From: Photobacterium sp. GJ3
GTDB taxonomy: Bacteria; Pseudomonadota; Gammaproteobacteria; Enterobacterales; Vibrionaceae
Direction of reading: 5' to 3'
Assembly: GCF_018199995.1 (NCBI RefSeq)
Contig: NZ_CP073579.1
Span: forward strand, 1,612,001 to 1,676,000
Length of the DNA stretch: 64,000 bases
Shown: positions 36,109-44,642 of the stretch, in pieces
How the letters are laid out: each line of letters opens with the position of its first letter
Numbering within the stretch: position 1 is the first letter of the stretch
Notes under the pieces: generated by a model
Seen by the model: only the letters and a program-made list of their open reading frames with translations
Told to the model about the DNA's origin: nothing
Database searches by the model: none
Program-made: the position numbers and the translations under genes

Positions 36109-36684
36109 ATGAGCAAAAAAATTCTGTTACTGAATGCCAATCCGAAAGCGGAAAGCTTTGCAAAGTCTCTTGCTGATGCATATGAGATTGAAGCAAGAGA
36201 GCACGCGAGTGTGCGTCGTCTGAACCTGTCTGAGATGCATTTCACCCCCAGCCTTGATGCGGGTTACGATGCAGTTCAGCCGTTAGAACCCTGCCTTTCG
36301 CATTTCCAGGAATCCCTGCGGTGGGCTGAACATATCGTGATTGTGTCACCGATCTGGTGGGGTGGATTACCCGCTAAATTGAAAGGCTTCATTGATCGAA
36401 CCTTCTTGCCGGGATTTGCTTTTCAGTTTGAAGGCGATAACCCGGAGCCGGTGCCGTTACTGAAAGGGAAAACGGCCCGGATCATTCTGACGATGGATGC
36501 CCCTGCCGAAATGCTGGCCGAACAGGCTGAACCTGTGCTGGCCCAGCTTGACCGTTTTACGCTTCAGTTTTGCGGGGTCAGCCCTGCCGAAACCACTTTG
36601 CTGGGGTCGGTGATCCTGTCGACAGAAACCCAGCGGCAATTATGGCTGAAAGACATTCAAGCACTTGGGCGGCTGGGGCTGTAG
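36109..36684 (+). CDS. Flavodoxin-fold NAD(P)H-dependent oxidoreductase
   Basis: 191 residues. Flavodoxin_2 pattern: KKILLLNANPKAESF (phosphate loop), then VSPIWWGGLPAKLKGFIDRTFLPGFAF (typical of KefF/MdaB/NQO1-like quinone reductases). It uses FMN or FAD and NAD(P)H in the cytoplasm, probably on quinones. Controlled by the MerR protein next to it, judged from the overlapping promoter. Confidence 0.9.
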   Translation: MSKKILLLNANPKAESFAKSLADAYEIEAREHASVRRLNLSEMHFTPSLDAGYDAVQPLEPCLSHFQESLRWAEHIVIVSPIWWGGLPAKLKGFIDRTFLPGFAFQFEGDNPEPVPLLKGKTARIILTMDAPAEMLAEQAEPVLAQLDRFTLQFCGVSPAETTLLGSVILSTETQRQLWLKDIQALGRLGL

Positions 36685-36710
36685 CGATGCTGTGAGACAC
36701 CGGATGGAAT

Positions 36711-37616
36711 TTACACATGGGCTGACATCTTTTCGGTCAGCCATCTCCGGTAAAATTCAACAAAGGTTCTGACTTTCGCCGGAATAAATGCACCCGGCGG
36801 GAAGACGGCGTAAATCCCGCCTCTGGGTAATTGCCAGTCGGTGAACAAGGGCACTAATTCCGGATCGTTTTCGCCGAAATGGGTCGCAATCACCGACAAT
36901 CCCGCGTTACTTTTGATCAGGCTGCGCATGGCACTGGTGTTGTCGACCCGAACATGACTTTGCATCTGAACCTGAACCTGTTCGTCTGCCCGGGTGAACG
37001 TCCAGGTCAGCGCGCTTGGCAGGGGCGAAAACTCAATCCAGCGATGATGTTTCAGTTCGCTCGGATGCTGTGGTCTGCCCATTTCCTGTATATATCCGGC
37101 AGAAGCCATCACACGCTGCTCAAACTCGCCCAGTTTCTGCGCCCGAAGGCTGGAATCTTTCAGCCATCCCATCCGAATGGCTAAATCAATCCCATCGCGC
37201 ACCATGTCCGACACCTTATCGCCGCCCCGCAGCTCAACCGTGAGCTTTGGATGTCGTTTTGAAAAAGCGGCCACAGCGGGAGCCAGCATCAGTGCCATAT
37301 GATCTACTGGCGCCGTGATCCGCAGGGTGCCAGACAGAGTTTGCGCACTGGTACTGGCTTCGCTGAGTGTTTCGTCCAGCTTTGTCAGCAATGGCTGGCA
37401 GGCCAGATAGAGCTGCTGACCCGCTTCCGTCAGCGTGACCTGACGCGTGGTCCGGTTAAACAGCGCAGAACCCAGATGGGCTTCCAGCGCTTTGATATTC
37501 AGGCTGATCTTGGTTTTCGTACAGCCCAGTTTCTCGGCCGCAGCCGTAAATGATCCTGCCTCAACGGTGGCAATGAATAAGGGCAGGGTATTGAGATCAA
37601 GTGTGTGGCTCATCAT
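36711..37616 (-). CDS. LysR-family regulator (divergent from NmrA-like gene)
   Basis: 301 residues. N-terminal HTH (FIATVEAGSFTAAAEKLGCTKTKISLNIKALE) and LysR effector domain. Two ATG codons in a row at the start. It is divergent from an NAD(P)-binding oxidoreductase with a 109-bp gap that holds an 8-bp inverted repeat, the classical arrangement of a LysR controlling its neighbour. Confidence 0.92.
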   Translation of the reverse strand: MMSHTLDLNTLPLFIATVEAGSFTAAAEKLGCTKTKISLNIKALEAHLGSALFNRTTRQVTLTEAGQQLYLACQPLLTKLDETLSEASTSAQTLSGTLRITAPVDHMALMLAPAVAAFSKRHPKLTVELRGGDKVSDMVRDGIDLAIRMGWLKDSSLRAQKLGEFEQRVMASAGYIQEMGRPQHPSELKHHRWIEFSPLPSALTWTFTRADEQVQVQMQSHVRVDNTSAMRSLIKSNAGLSVIATHFGENDPELVPLFTDWQLPRGGIYAVFPPGAFIPAKVRTFVEFYRRWLTEKMSAHV

Positions 37617-37620
37617 GCTG

Positions 37621-37643
37621 ACTGTTATGGAATCAATAACAGT
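37621..37643. promoter_or_regulatory. Candidate LysR operator
   Basis: ACTGTTAT-N7-ATAACAGT, perfect 8-bp arms (37621-37628 and 37636-37643), immediately upstream of the LysR start and in the divergent promoter region. Size and dyad fit a LysR box. Confidence 0.7.
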
Positions 37644-37724
37644 GAATTATCCAACGGCGTATTTTTCAAATCAATCTTTCATCGCACAATGTGTCCATCA
37701 ACGAAAACAATCGAGGACAACATC

Positions 37725-38366
37725 ATGAACATTGCAATCATTGGCGCAAGTGGTTTTATTGGTTCAGCACTGCGAGAAGAAGCACTGAGCCGTGGTCATC
37801 AGGTGACGGCACTGGTCAGTCGTCCAGAGCGCCTGGCAACACAACCCGGCCTGACGATTCAGAAAGCCGATGTGCAGGATACCCAGGCACTGACAGCGCA
37901 ACTGGCAGGTTACGATGCCGTACTGAGCGCATTTTCCGGGCACGCACAAACGGATGTCGCCGGTTACTTTGCTCAGGGTTTCGACAGCATTCTGGCGGCA
38001 GCACAAGCTGCAGAGGCCAATCGCCTGATGGTTGTTGGTGGCGCGGGCTCTCTGGAAGTCGCACCCGGTGTACAACTGATTGATACGCCAGAGTTTCCGG
38101 TGGAATACAAAGCCACAGCCGAAGGGGCCAGATATGCGCTGAATGCACTGCGTGCCCAGCAGGGCGTGAACTGGACCATGTTGTCTCCGGCGGCGATGAT
38201 TGCACCGGGCGAGCGGACCGGCCAGTATCAGCTGGGTACCGATCAGTTGCTCACGGACGCGGCAGGCAACAGCCAGATTTCAGTTGAAGACTACGCAAAA
38301 GCCATGATTGATGAGCTGGAAGCCCCTGTGAATATGAATCAACGCTTCACGCTGGCTTACGCCTGA
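37725..38366 (+). CDS. NmrA-like NAD(P)-binding oxidoreductase
   Basis: 213 residues from the ATG at 37725. Rossmann glycine motif AIIGASGFIGSAL at the N-terminus, then LVSRPERL and VVGGAGSLEV; no classical SDR YxxxK triad, as in NmrA/YwnB-like atypical SDRs. Probably a quinone or redox-linked protein; target of the divergent LysR. A terminator follows. Confidence 0.9.
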   Translation: MNIAIIGASGFIGSALREEALSRGHQVTALVSRPERLATQPGLTIQKADVQDTQALTAQLAGYDAVLSAFSGHAQTDVAGYFAQGFDSILAAAQAAEANRLMVVGGAGSLEVAPGVQLIDTPEFPVEYKATAEGARYALNALRAQQGVNWTMLSPAAMIAPGERTGQYQLGTDQLLTDAAGNSQISVEDYAKAMIDELEAPVNMNQRFTLAYA

Positions 38367-38392
38367 TCCCGTCGTCCCTGCCTTTGGATGGA

Positions 38393-38418
38393 AAAAACGC
38401 AGCTTCGGCTGCGTTTTT
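38393..38418 (+). terminator. Rho-independent terminator
   Basis: AAAAACGCAGC-TTCG-GCTGCGTTTTT, perfect stem with T-run, 26 bp after the NmrA-like gene. Confidence 0.93.
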
Positions 38419-38516
38419 GGGTTTTCATCGTTCATGGTCATGATTTTTCACCTATATTTCATCTGCATGGAAAAATAAGCCATTGTTTGAGGACACGATT
38501 CATATAGGGAATTGGC

Positions 38517-39239
38517 ATGCAAAAACAACAGGACAAAATCGGGCTCGCGCTGCTCGGGGTTTTTATTTTTCTCGGGTTGGCATGTTTAGGATATTTGCTG
38601 GGGCATGCAGCACTGGCTTATAAACAATTCGATCGTAGTGTGACGGTAAAAGGATTGTCTGAACGGGAGTTTCTGGCGGATATTGTGATCTGGCCGATTC
38701 AGTTTAACGTTGCCAGCAATGATCTGGGGGAGCTGTATCAGATGCTGGACGGACAGACGTCGCAAATTCGTGCTTATCTTCGCAGCAATGGCATCGGCGC
38801 GAATGAAATCTCTGTCTCTACCCCGGCGATCACCGATAAATCGGCTCAGCAATATGGCAACGAGGCTCAGGTGGCTTACCGATATACGGCGTTTCAAACC
38901 GTGACCGTTTATTCCAGCGAGATTGAAAATGTCCGGGCTGTGATGGGATCCCTGTCAGAACTAGGGAAACAGGGGATTGTCTTTACCGGTGATGCGTATC
39001 AGACGCAGACTGAATATCTCTTTACCCGTCTGAACGAGATTAAGCCCGGCATGATTGAAGAAGCCACGACCAACGCCCGTGAAGTGGCACAAAAATTTGC
39101 ATCGGACTCCGACAGCACACTCGGCAAAATCCGCAAAGCGTCGCAGGGACAGTTTTCAATCAGTGCGCGCGATAAAAATAATCCGCATATTAAGAAAATC
39201 AGAGTCGTTTCAACCGTCGAATATTATTTGTCGGATTGA
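38517..39239 (+). CDS. SIMPL (DUF541) domain protein
   Basis: 240 residues. One N-terminal TM helix (LALLGVFIFLGLACLGYLLG), then SVTVKGLSEREFLADIVIWPI, characteristic of SIMPL/YggE-like proteins. The domain would be periplasmic. The function is poorly defined (oxidative stress links for YggE). Stands 23 bp before the SDR gene and may be co-transcribed with it. Confidence 0.87.
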   Translation: MQKQQDKIGLALLGVFIFLGLACLGYLLGHAALAYKQFDRSVTVKGLSEREFLADIVIWPIQFNVASNDLGELYQMLDGQTSQIRAYLRSNGIGANEISVSTPAITDKSAQQYGNEAQVAYRYTAFQTVTVYSSEIENVRAVMGSLSELGKQGIVFTGDAYQTQTEYLFTRLNEIKPGMIEEATTNAREVAQKFASDSDSTLGKIRKASQGQFSISARDKNNPHIKKIRVVSTVEYYLSD

Positions 39240-39262
39240 GTCATTGAATCCAAGGAGGAAAG

Positions 39263-40000
39263 ATGAAAACAGCATTGGTCACCGGTGGCAGCCAGGGAAT
39301 CGGACTCGAAACAGTGTTGCGTTTGGTGGCAGAAGATTATCAGGTCATTACCTGTTCAAGACGGGAATCCGTCTGGCAGCAACAGGTTGCGCGGTATCCG
39401 CAACTCAGTTCTGTGGATTATCATGCGGTGGATATTGGCGATGACTCGCAGTTGAATCGCTTGTTTGCACATATTCAAGAGACATACGGCAAGCTGGATC
39501 TGGCGGTGAATAATGCGTCGCCTGAACTGGCTTCCCGCGGACAATTTTCTGAAGTTGCCCCTTCAGCGCTGCGCGAAACACTTGAGCAGGATTTCTGGGC
39601 ACAGGCCGTGTGTTTACAACTGGAGCTTCAACTCATGCAGTCCGGGGCTGCGATTGTGAATCTCAGTTCTGTGAATGGATTGCGTCCAACCCCCAACGCT
39701 GCGATGTACAGCGCTGCAAAACATGCCATTGAAGGCTTAACCCGATCGGTTGCACTGGAGGCGATTCAGCAGGGAATTCGCATCAATGCTGTCGCGCCAG
39801 GGGTGACCTGGACAGCCCGCTGGGAAGCCCGGGAAGCAGCCGTGCCCGGCACCCGGACAGAGGTGTCTGCGGTTGTACCAATCAAACGCTATGCTGAATC
39901 TGCTGAGGTGGTTGAAGCCATCCTGTTTCTTTTGTCCGACAAAGCCAGCTATATCGTGGGGCATACACTGGTCGTGGATGGCGGATTGAGTTTAAGTTGA
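39263..40000 (+). CDS. Short-chain dehydrogenase/reductase
   Basis: 245 residues. Classical SDR: TGGSQGIG at the N-terminus, NNAS (variant of NNAG), catalytic Ser in NLSS and Y-x-x-x-K in MYSAAKHA, C-terminal GHTLVVDGG. AGGAGG upstream. Uses NAD(P)H; substrate unknown. Its stop overlaps the TTG start of the DUF559 gene. Confidence 0.93.
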   Translation: MKTALVTGGSQGIGLETVLRLVAEDYQVITCSRRESVWQQQVARYPQLSSVDYHAVDIGDDSQLNRLFAHIQETYGKLDLAVNNASPELASRGQFSEVAPSALRETLEQDFWAQAVCLQLELQLMQSGAAIVNLSSVNGLRPTPNAAMYSAAKHAIEGLTRSVALEAIQQGIRINAVAPGVTWTARWEAREAAVPGTRTEVSAVVPIKRYAESAEVVEAILFLLSDKASYIVGHTLVVDGGLSLS

Positions 40001-40374
40001 ATGGAATCTGTGAGTTGCCGGTATTTAATGCCACTGAAAATAAAAGCTTTCGTTCCCAATTACGTACTCATTTGACTGAACCTGAGCGGCGTCTCTGGAG
40101 AAAACTGCGTTGTCATCAGCTTGGCGTGAAGTTTCGTCGTCAGCATGGTATTGGCCGATATATTGTGGATTTCTATTGCCCGGATACAAAGCTGGTGATT
40201 GAAATTGATGGCGATAGCCATAGCCATTATTCGGAACTGGGTCTGCAGTACGATGCAAAGCGTGATGCCTTGATGGCTGAATTAGGGATTCGGGTATTAC
40301 GTTTTACGAATCAGGAAGTGATGTGTAATTTAGACGAAGTTGTTGAGATGATATATCGGCTGATTCACCGATGA
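39997..40374 (+). CDS. DUF559 endonuclease-domain protein (Vsr-like PD-(D/E)XK)
   Basis: 125 residues with a TTG start overlapping the SDR stop; no ATG in a better position. The full DUF559 pattern is present: LRTHLTEPERRLWRKLR, the basic stretch VKFRRQHGIGRYIVDFYCPDTKLVIEIDG (catalytic D and E-x-D), and KRDALMAELGIRVLRF. The fold is related to the Vsr mismatch endonuclease. Repeat array B begins at its stop codon with no gap. Such genes often neighbour repetitive elements (recollection, not verified here), which raises the idea that the enzyme acts on the repeat. Confidence 0.88.
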   Translation: MNGICELPVFNATENKSFRSQLRTHLTEPERRLWRKLRCHQLGVKFRRQHGIGRYIVDFYCPDTKLVIEIDGDSHSHYSELGLQYDAKRDALMAELGIRVLRFTNQEVMCNLDEVVEMIYRLIHR

Positions 40375-42100
40375 AGCGCGCTCAGATTTGGAACTGGCGC
40401 TGGTGTTTGATAACCCCACCTAGCCTCCCCCTTGAAAAGGGGGAGGGATTGATCGAGCTTGTTGTGAGCATTGAGTTTTCTTTCGCCATTGGCAAGGGGA
40501 GGGTTAGGGTGGGGTTCGTGAAGCGCGCTCAGATTTGGAACTGGCGCTGGTGTTTGATAACCCCCACCTAGCCTCCCCCTTGAAAAGGGGGAGGGATTGA
40601 TCGAGCTTGTTGTGAGCATTGAGTTTTCTTTCGCCATTGGTAATGGGAGGGGTTAGGGTGGGGTTCGTGAAGCGTGCTCAGATTTGGAACTGGCGCTGAT
40701 GTTTGATAACCCCCTCCTAGCCTCCCCCTTGAAAAGGGGGAGGGACAGATCGAGCATGCTGCGATCACCAATGATTCCCTCCCCTTGGCAAGGGGAGGGG
40801 TTAGGGTGGGGTTCGTGAAGCGCGCTCAGATTTGGAACTGGCGCTGGTGTTTGATAACCCCCTCCTAGCCTCCCCCTTGAAAAGGGGGAGGGATTGATCG
40901 AACTTGTTGCGAGCGCTGATGATTCCCTCCCCTTGGCAAGGGGAGGGTTAGGGTGGGGTTCGTGAAGCGCTCAGATTTGGAACTGGCGCTGGTGTTTGAT
41001 AACCCCTTCTAGCCTCCCCTTGAAAAGGGGGAGGGATTGATCGAACTTGCTGCGAGCACTGATTATTCCCTCCCCTTGGCAAGGGGAGGGTTAGGGTGGG
41101 GTTCGTGAATCGCGCTCAGATTTGGAACTGGCGCTGGTGTTTGATAACCCCCTCCTAGCCCCCCTTGAAAAGGGGGAGGGACAGATCGCGTTTGCTGCGA
41201 GCGCTGTGTTTTCCTTCGCCTTATGGGAAGAACAGATCGCGTTTGTTGTGAGCACTGATTATTCCCTCCCCTTGGCGAGGGTTAGGGTGGGGTTCGTGAA
41301 TCGCGCTCAGATTTGGAACTGGCGCTGGTGTTTGATAACCCCCACCTAGCCTCCCCCTTGAAAAGGGGGAGGGATTGATCGAGCTTGCTGCGAGCGCTGA
41401 TTATTCCCTCCCCTTGGTAAGGGGAGGGTTAGGGTGGGGTTCGTGAAGCGCGCTCAGATTTGGAACTGGCGCTGGTGTTTGATAACCCCCACCTAGCCTC
41501 CCCCTTGAAAAGGGGGAGGGACAGATCGCGTTTGCTGCGAGCGCTGTGTTTTCCTTCGCCTTATGGGAGGAACAGATCGCGTTTGCTGTGAGCACTGATT
41601 ATTCCCTCCCCTTGGCGAGGGTTAGGGTGGGGTTCGAACAGCGCGCACGGATTCGGAACTGGCGTTGGTGTTTGATAACCCCCACCTAGCCTCCCCTTGA
41701 AAAGGGGGAGGGACAGATCGAGCATGCTGCGATCACCAATGATTCCCTCCCCTTGGCGAGGGTTAGGGTGGGGTTCGTGAATCGCGCTCAGATTTGGATT
41801 TGGCGCTGGTGTTTGATAACCCCCTCCTAGCCTCCCCCTTGAAAAGGGGGAGGGATTGATCGAGCATGCTGCGATCACTAATGATTCCCTCCCTTTGGCG
41901 AGGGTTAGGGTGGGGTTCGAACAGCGCGCACGGATTCGGAACTGGCGCTGGTGTTTGATAACCCCACCTAGCCTCCCCCTTGAAAAAGGGGGAGGGATTG
42001 CTCGAGCATACTGCGAGCGCTAAATTTTCCTTCACTTTGGCTAGGGGAGGGATTGATCGAGCATGTTGCGATCACTGACTTTCTCTCCTTTGAGGGGGAA
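40375..42100. repeat. Repeat array B: eleven REPIN-like units after the DUF559 gene
   Basis: Eleven units of about 140-195 bp. Each has a hairpin CCTCCCCCTTGAAAAGGGGG, a roughly 50-bp middle (GATCGAGCTTGTTGCGAGC-like), a second hairpin CCCTCCCCTTGGCAAGGGGA, then GGGTTAGGGTGGGGTTCG and a roughly 40-bp linker. AACCCCCTCCTAGCCTCCCC at the left resembles the reverse complement of GGGGAGGGTTAGGGTGGGGTT at the right, so each unit is a long imperfect inverted repeat. Units nine and eleven carry the linker type of array C. The last copy decays at 42030-42100. Frames read through it give Pro-rich repetitive peptides and are not genes. Confidence 0.95.
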
Positions 42101-42106
42101 GAAATG

Positions 42107-42676
42107 CTACAGGTGCTGATTTCCAGAAGAGATCGAATTCAGCAACACCCCAGTACACTTCTCTGCCGCATCCAGATCTTTCCCGACAAATGCCGACACA
42201 ATGGCACCTTCTTTCAACAGGCAAATGGCATCCACTAAGGCCTCGTCTGGTGTGTGAAGGTGTTGCTGAATCAGCAACCGGACTTTGCGTTTGTGTTCGC
42301 TGCAATAGTCGGCAATGACGGTGTTTTCTTCACTGAATTCAGCCGATGCATTGATAAAAAAACAGCCTCGAAAGGGGCTCAGTTCAGGCACCCGGCCATG
42401 GAACCAGTCACTCAGGGCGCTGAAGAGGCAGGTGATCACGTCAGCATGGGTGTGTGCCGGTGCCAGACGTCGCGCCAACCAGGCCATGAAGATCTCATCG
42501 CGTGCGGCCAGCGTGGCGAGGATCAGCTCATCTTTGCTGGCAAAGTGGCTGTAGAGTGTTTTTTTGGCCACGCCAGAGACTTTCAGCACTTCGTTAATCC
42601 CCACGGCATGAATACCGTGACGGTAGAACAGCGTCAGCGCGGTGCTGATCAGTTGCTGTCGTTTGTCGGTTTTCAT
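42107..42676 (-). CDS. TetR-family repressor
   Basis: 189 residues from the ATG at 42676 (AGAGG upstream). N-terminal TetR HTH with ISTALTLFYRHGIHAVGINEVLKVSGVAKKTLYSHFASKDELI; variable C-terminal ligand domain. Divergent from an HPP-family membrane gene with two matching operators in between. The 3' end runs close to repeat array B. Confidence 0.92.
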   Translation of the reverse strand: MKTDKRQQLISTALTLFYRHGIHAVGINEVLKVSGVAKKTLYSHFASKDELILATLAARDEIFMAWLARRLAPAHTHADVITCLFSALSDWFHGRVPELSPFRGCFFINASAEFSEENTVIADYCSEHKRKVRLLIQQHLHTPDEALVDAICLLKEGAIVSAFVGKDLDAAEKCTGVLLNSISSGNQHL

Positions 42677-42712
42677 CTGAAACCTCTCTGATTCACTGAG
42701 TTCATAAGGATG

Positions 42713-42764
42713 TTGACACAAGGAGACCGATCTGTCTACTCTAATGAAGGAGACAAATCGGTCT
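42713..42764 (+). promoter_or_regulatory. Promoter with two TetR operators
   Basis: TTGACA (42713-42718) and TACTCT (42737-42742), 18-bp spacer. AGACCGATCTGTCT (42724-42737) fills the spacer and AGACAAATCGGTCT (42751-42764) lies just downstream; the two are reverse complements with one mismatch, and each is a near palindrome. Classical layout for TetR repression of the HPP gene, and likely of tetR itself. Confidence 0.85.
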
Positions 42765-42788
42765 ACCTAAAACACAAAGGAGTATCAA

Positions 42789-43238
42789 ATGAATCAATAC
42801 GGTATGGCGCTGATTTCTGGCATTGGCGCGGCTTTGGCGATTGGGCTGTTATCACTGGCAGACAGCATGACAACCGCCGGACTCTGGCTGATGGCACCGT
42901 TCGGAGCGACAGCCGTGCTGGTGTTTGGGGTGCCGGACAGCCCGCTGGCACAGCCAAAGAATGTGATCGCCGGTCACCTGCTGACAGCCTTTATCGGTGT
43001 CTTTTTTGTCGCTTTTATTGGCGTCACCCCACTGACGATGGCGATTGCATCTGGCTTGGCCGTTTCTGCGATGTTGCTGACGAAAACCACCCATCCGCCT
43101 GCAGGCGCCAATCCGCTGTTGATTATGCTGACCGGACAAAGCTGGTCTTTTCTGCTCACTCCGGTGCTGATTGGTGCGGTGGTCATGGTGCTGATGGGTC
43201 AGATGGTGAAGCACCGGGGCTGGGTGTTGAGTCGCTGA
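42789..43238 (+). CDS. HPP-family integral membrane protein
   Basis: 149 residues with about four TM helices. The family name motif is present as KTTHPPAGANP, with LMAPFGATAVLVFGVPDSPLAQPKNV upstream. Some members transport nitrite in plastids and cyanobacteria; bacterial function is mostly unknown. Repressed, by inference, by the divergent TetR protein. AAAGGAG ribosome site. Confidence 0.9.
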   Translation: MNQYGMALISGIGAALAIGLLSLADSMTTAGLWLMAPFGATAVLVFGVPDSPLAQPKNVIAGHLLTAFIGVFFVAFIGVTPLTMAIASGLAVSAMLLTKTTHPPAGANPLLIMLTGQSWSFLLTPVLIGAVVMVLMGQMVKHRGWVLSR

Positions 43239-43382
43239 CCGCGCTGAAAGCATCCATCTGATCTCGGTAAGATGTCATTATTTGCGTGAAAAAATGTCTC
43301 TTTTTGGCCTAGGCAATGACTCAGGCAGTTCATAGCATGGAAAGCATCAAATGGATTCTTTTCAGATGCGGAACGAGGACGA

Positions 43383-44630
43383 ATGGATATTTCCCGTAAC
43401 ACGCAAATCATCGCTATTTCGGTGGGGGTGCTGGTGACCTTCTGGGCATCATCGATCAAGGGCAGCTATCAGGTTTACTTTCTGGATCTGGCTAGCATGT
43501 GTGGACTTGGTCGGGGTGTGTTTTCGCTCACCAGCGCCCTGTTTGGCTTATCGATTGGCATTTTGTCTCCGGTGGTCGGCTGGATTTGCGACCGGATTGG
43601 CCCGGCGCAGACCATTTTATCGGGTGTCATTGTGGCAATGTTTGTGTATTTGCTCATGACACTCACCTTTCATTTCTGGCTGTTTCTGGTGCTTTTCGGG
43701 GTACTGGCAGCTTACGCATTAACCGCCATGACCTTCGTCCCGCTGGCATTACTGGTGGACCGCATTTTTGACCATCGCAACAAAGGCATGGCTTATGCGG
43801 CGATCACCAACGGCACCGCGATTGGCTTTATGGTGTTGTCACCGCTCTGGGTCTGGCTCAATACGTTTCTGGTCTGGCAGGACATCAGCCTGATCATCTT
43901 TGGTGTCTTTACGTTGCTGATTCTGCCAGCCAGTCTCTGGCTGTGCCGTCTGTTTCCCCGTCGTGCGTTTGTGCTCGCGCCAGAGGCTGAAAATCAGCCG
44001 GATGCGCTGACATGGCATCAGCATCTAAGAAAACCGCTGTTCCTGCTGCTGGCATTGTCTTTCGGGGGGTGCGGGGCATCCATGGCGTACATTGATGTGC
44101 ATCTGGTCCCGCTGCTTCAGGAGCGTTTCAGTGGCGGGGAAGGCGAAGCCACCCTTGTGGCCACGTCGCTCAGTGTGCTCGGTGCTGCGGAACTGGTGGG
44201 TGCATTCTGGGTGGGATATCTGCTGCGTTTTTCAGCGCCGGCACTGATTCTGGCAGGTCTTTATCTGGTTCGCGGAGCATCGCTGCTGATTGTGCTGGCG
44301 GCAGACAACCTGCTGATGTGCATGATCTTCGCGGTTCTTTTTGGTCTGACTTATATGGGCACGGTGATCGTGACGTCCATGATGTGTCTGCAGGCTTATG
44401 GCGAACAGGTGAAAGGGAAAATCTTCGGCTGCCTGTTTACCGTGCATCAGATCTTTGTGTTCGGCACGGTCTGGCTGGGAGGGTTATCTTTCGATGCCAC
44501 ACAAAGTTATGCCGGGGTCACACTGGCGGTTTCCGGGCTGTGTTTTGTGTCTGCTGTCACCGGGCTGCTGTTCTTCTTTTCAGAGCCGTTCAAAACTCGC
44601 TCCGGCCTGGCACAGCAAGGGCAGGAGTGA
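43383..44630 (+). CDS. Major facilitator superfamily transporter
   Basis: 415 residues, about twelve TM helices, with the MFS loop signature GWICDRIGPAQTI after TM2. The overall pattern is of an OFA/monocarboxylate-like or drug MFS; substrate unknown. Convergent with the GlxA-like gene, 12 bp between stops. Confidence 0.9.
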   Translation: MDISRNTQIIAISVGVLVTFWASSIKGSYQVYFLDLASMCGLGRGVFSLTSALFGLSIGILSPVVGWICDRIGPAQTILSGVIVAMFVYLLMTLTFHFWLFLVLFGVLAAYALTAMTFVPLALLVDRIFDHRNKGMAYAAITNGTAIGFMVLSPLWVWLNTFLVWQDISLIIFGVFTLLILPASLWLCRLFPRRAFVLAPEAENQPDALTWHQHLRKPLFLLLALSFGGCGASMAYIDVHLVPLLQERFSGGEGEATLVATSLSVLGAAELVGAFWVGYLLRFSAPALILAGLYLVRGASLLIVLAADNLLMCMIFAVLFGLTYMGTVIVTSMMCLQAYGEQVKGKIFGCLFTVHQIFVFGTVWLGGLSFDATQSYAGVTLAVSGLCFVSAVTGLLFFFSEPFKTRSGLAQQGQE

Positions 44631-44642
44631 GCCTGTTTTGGT

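Noticed and set aside
40375..42100. CRISPR array or integron cassettes
   Set aside because: Units are 140-195 bp, repeated throughout, with no unique spacers and no attC-like core sites or integrase.
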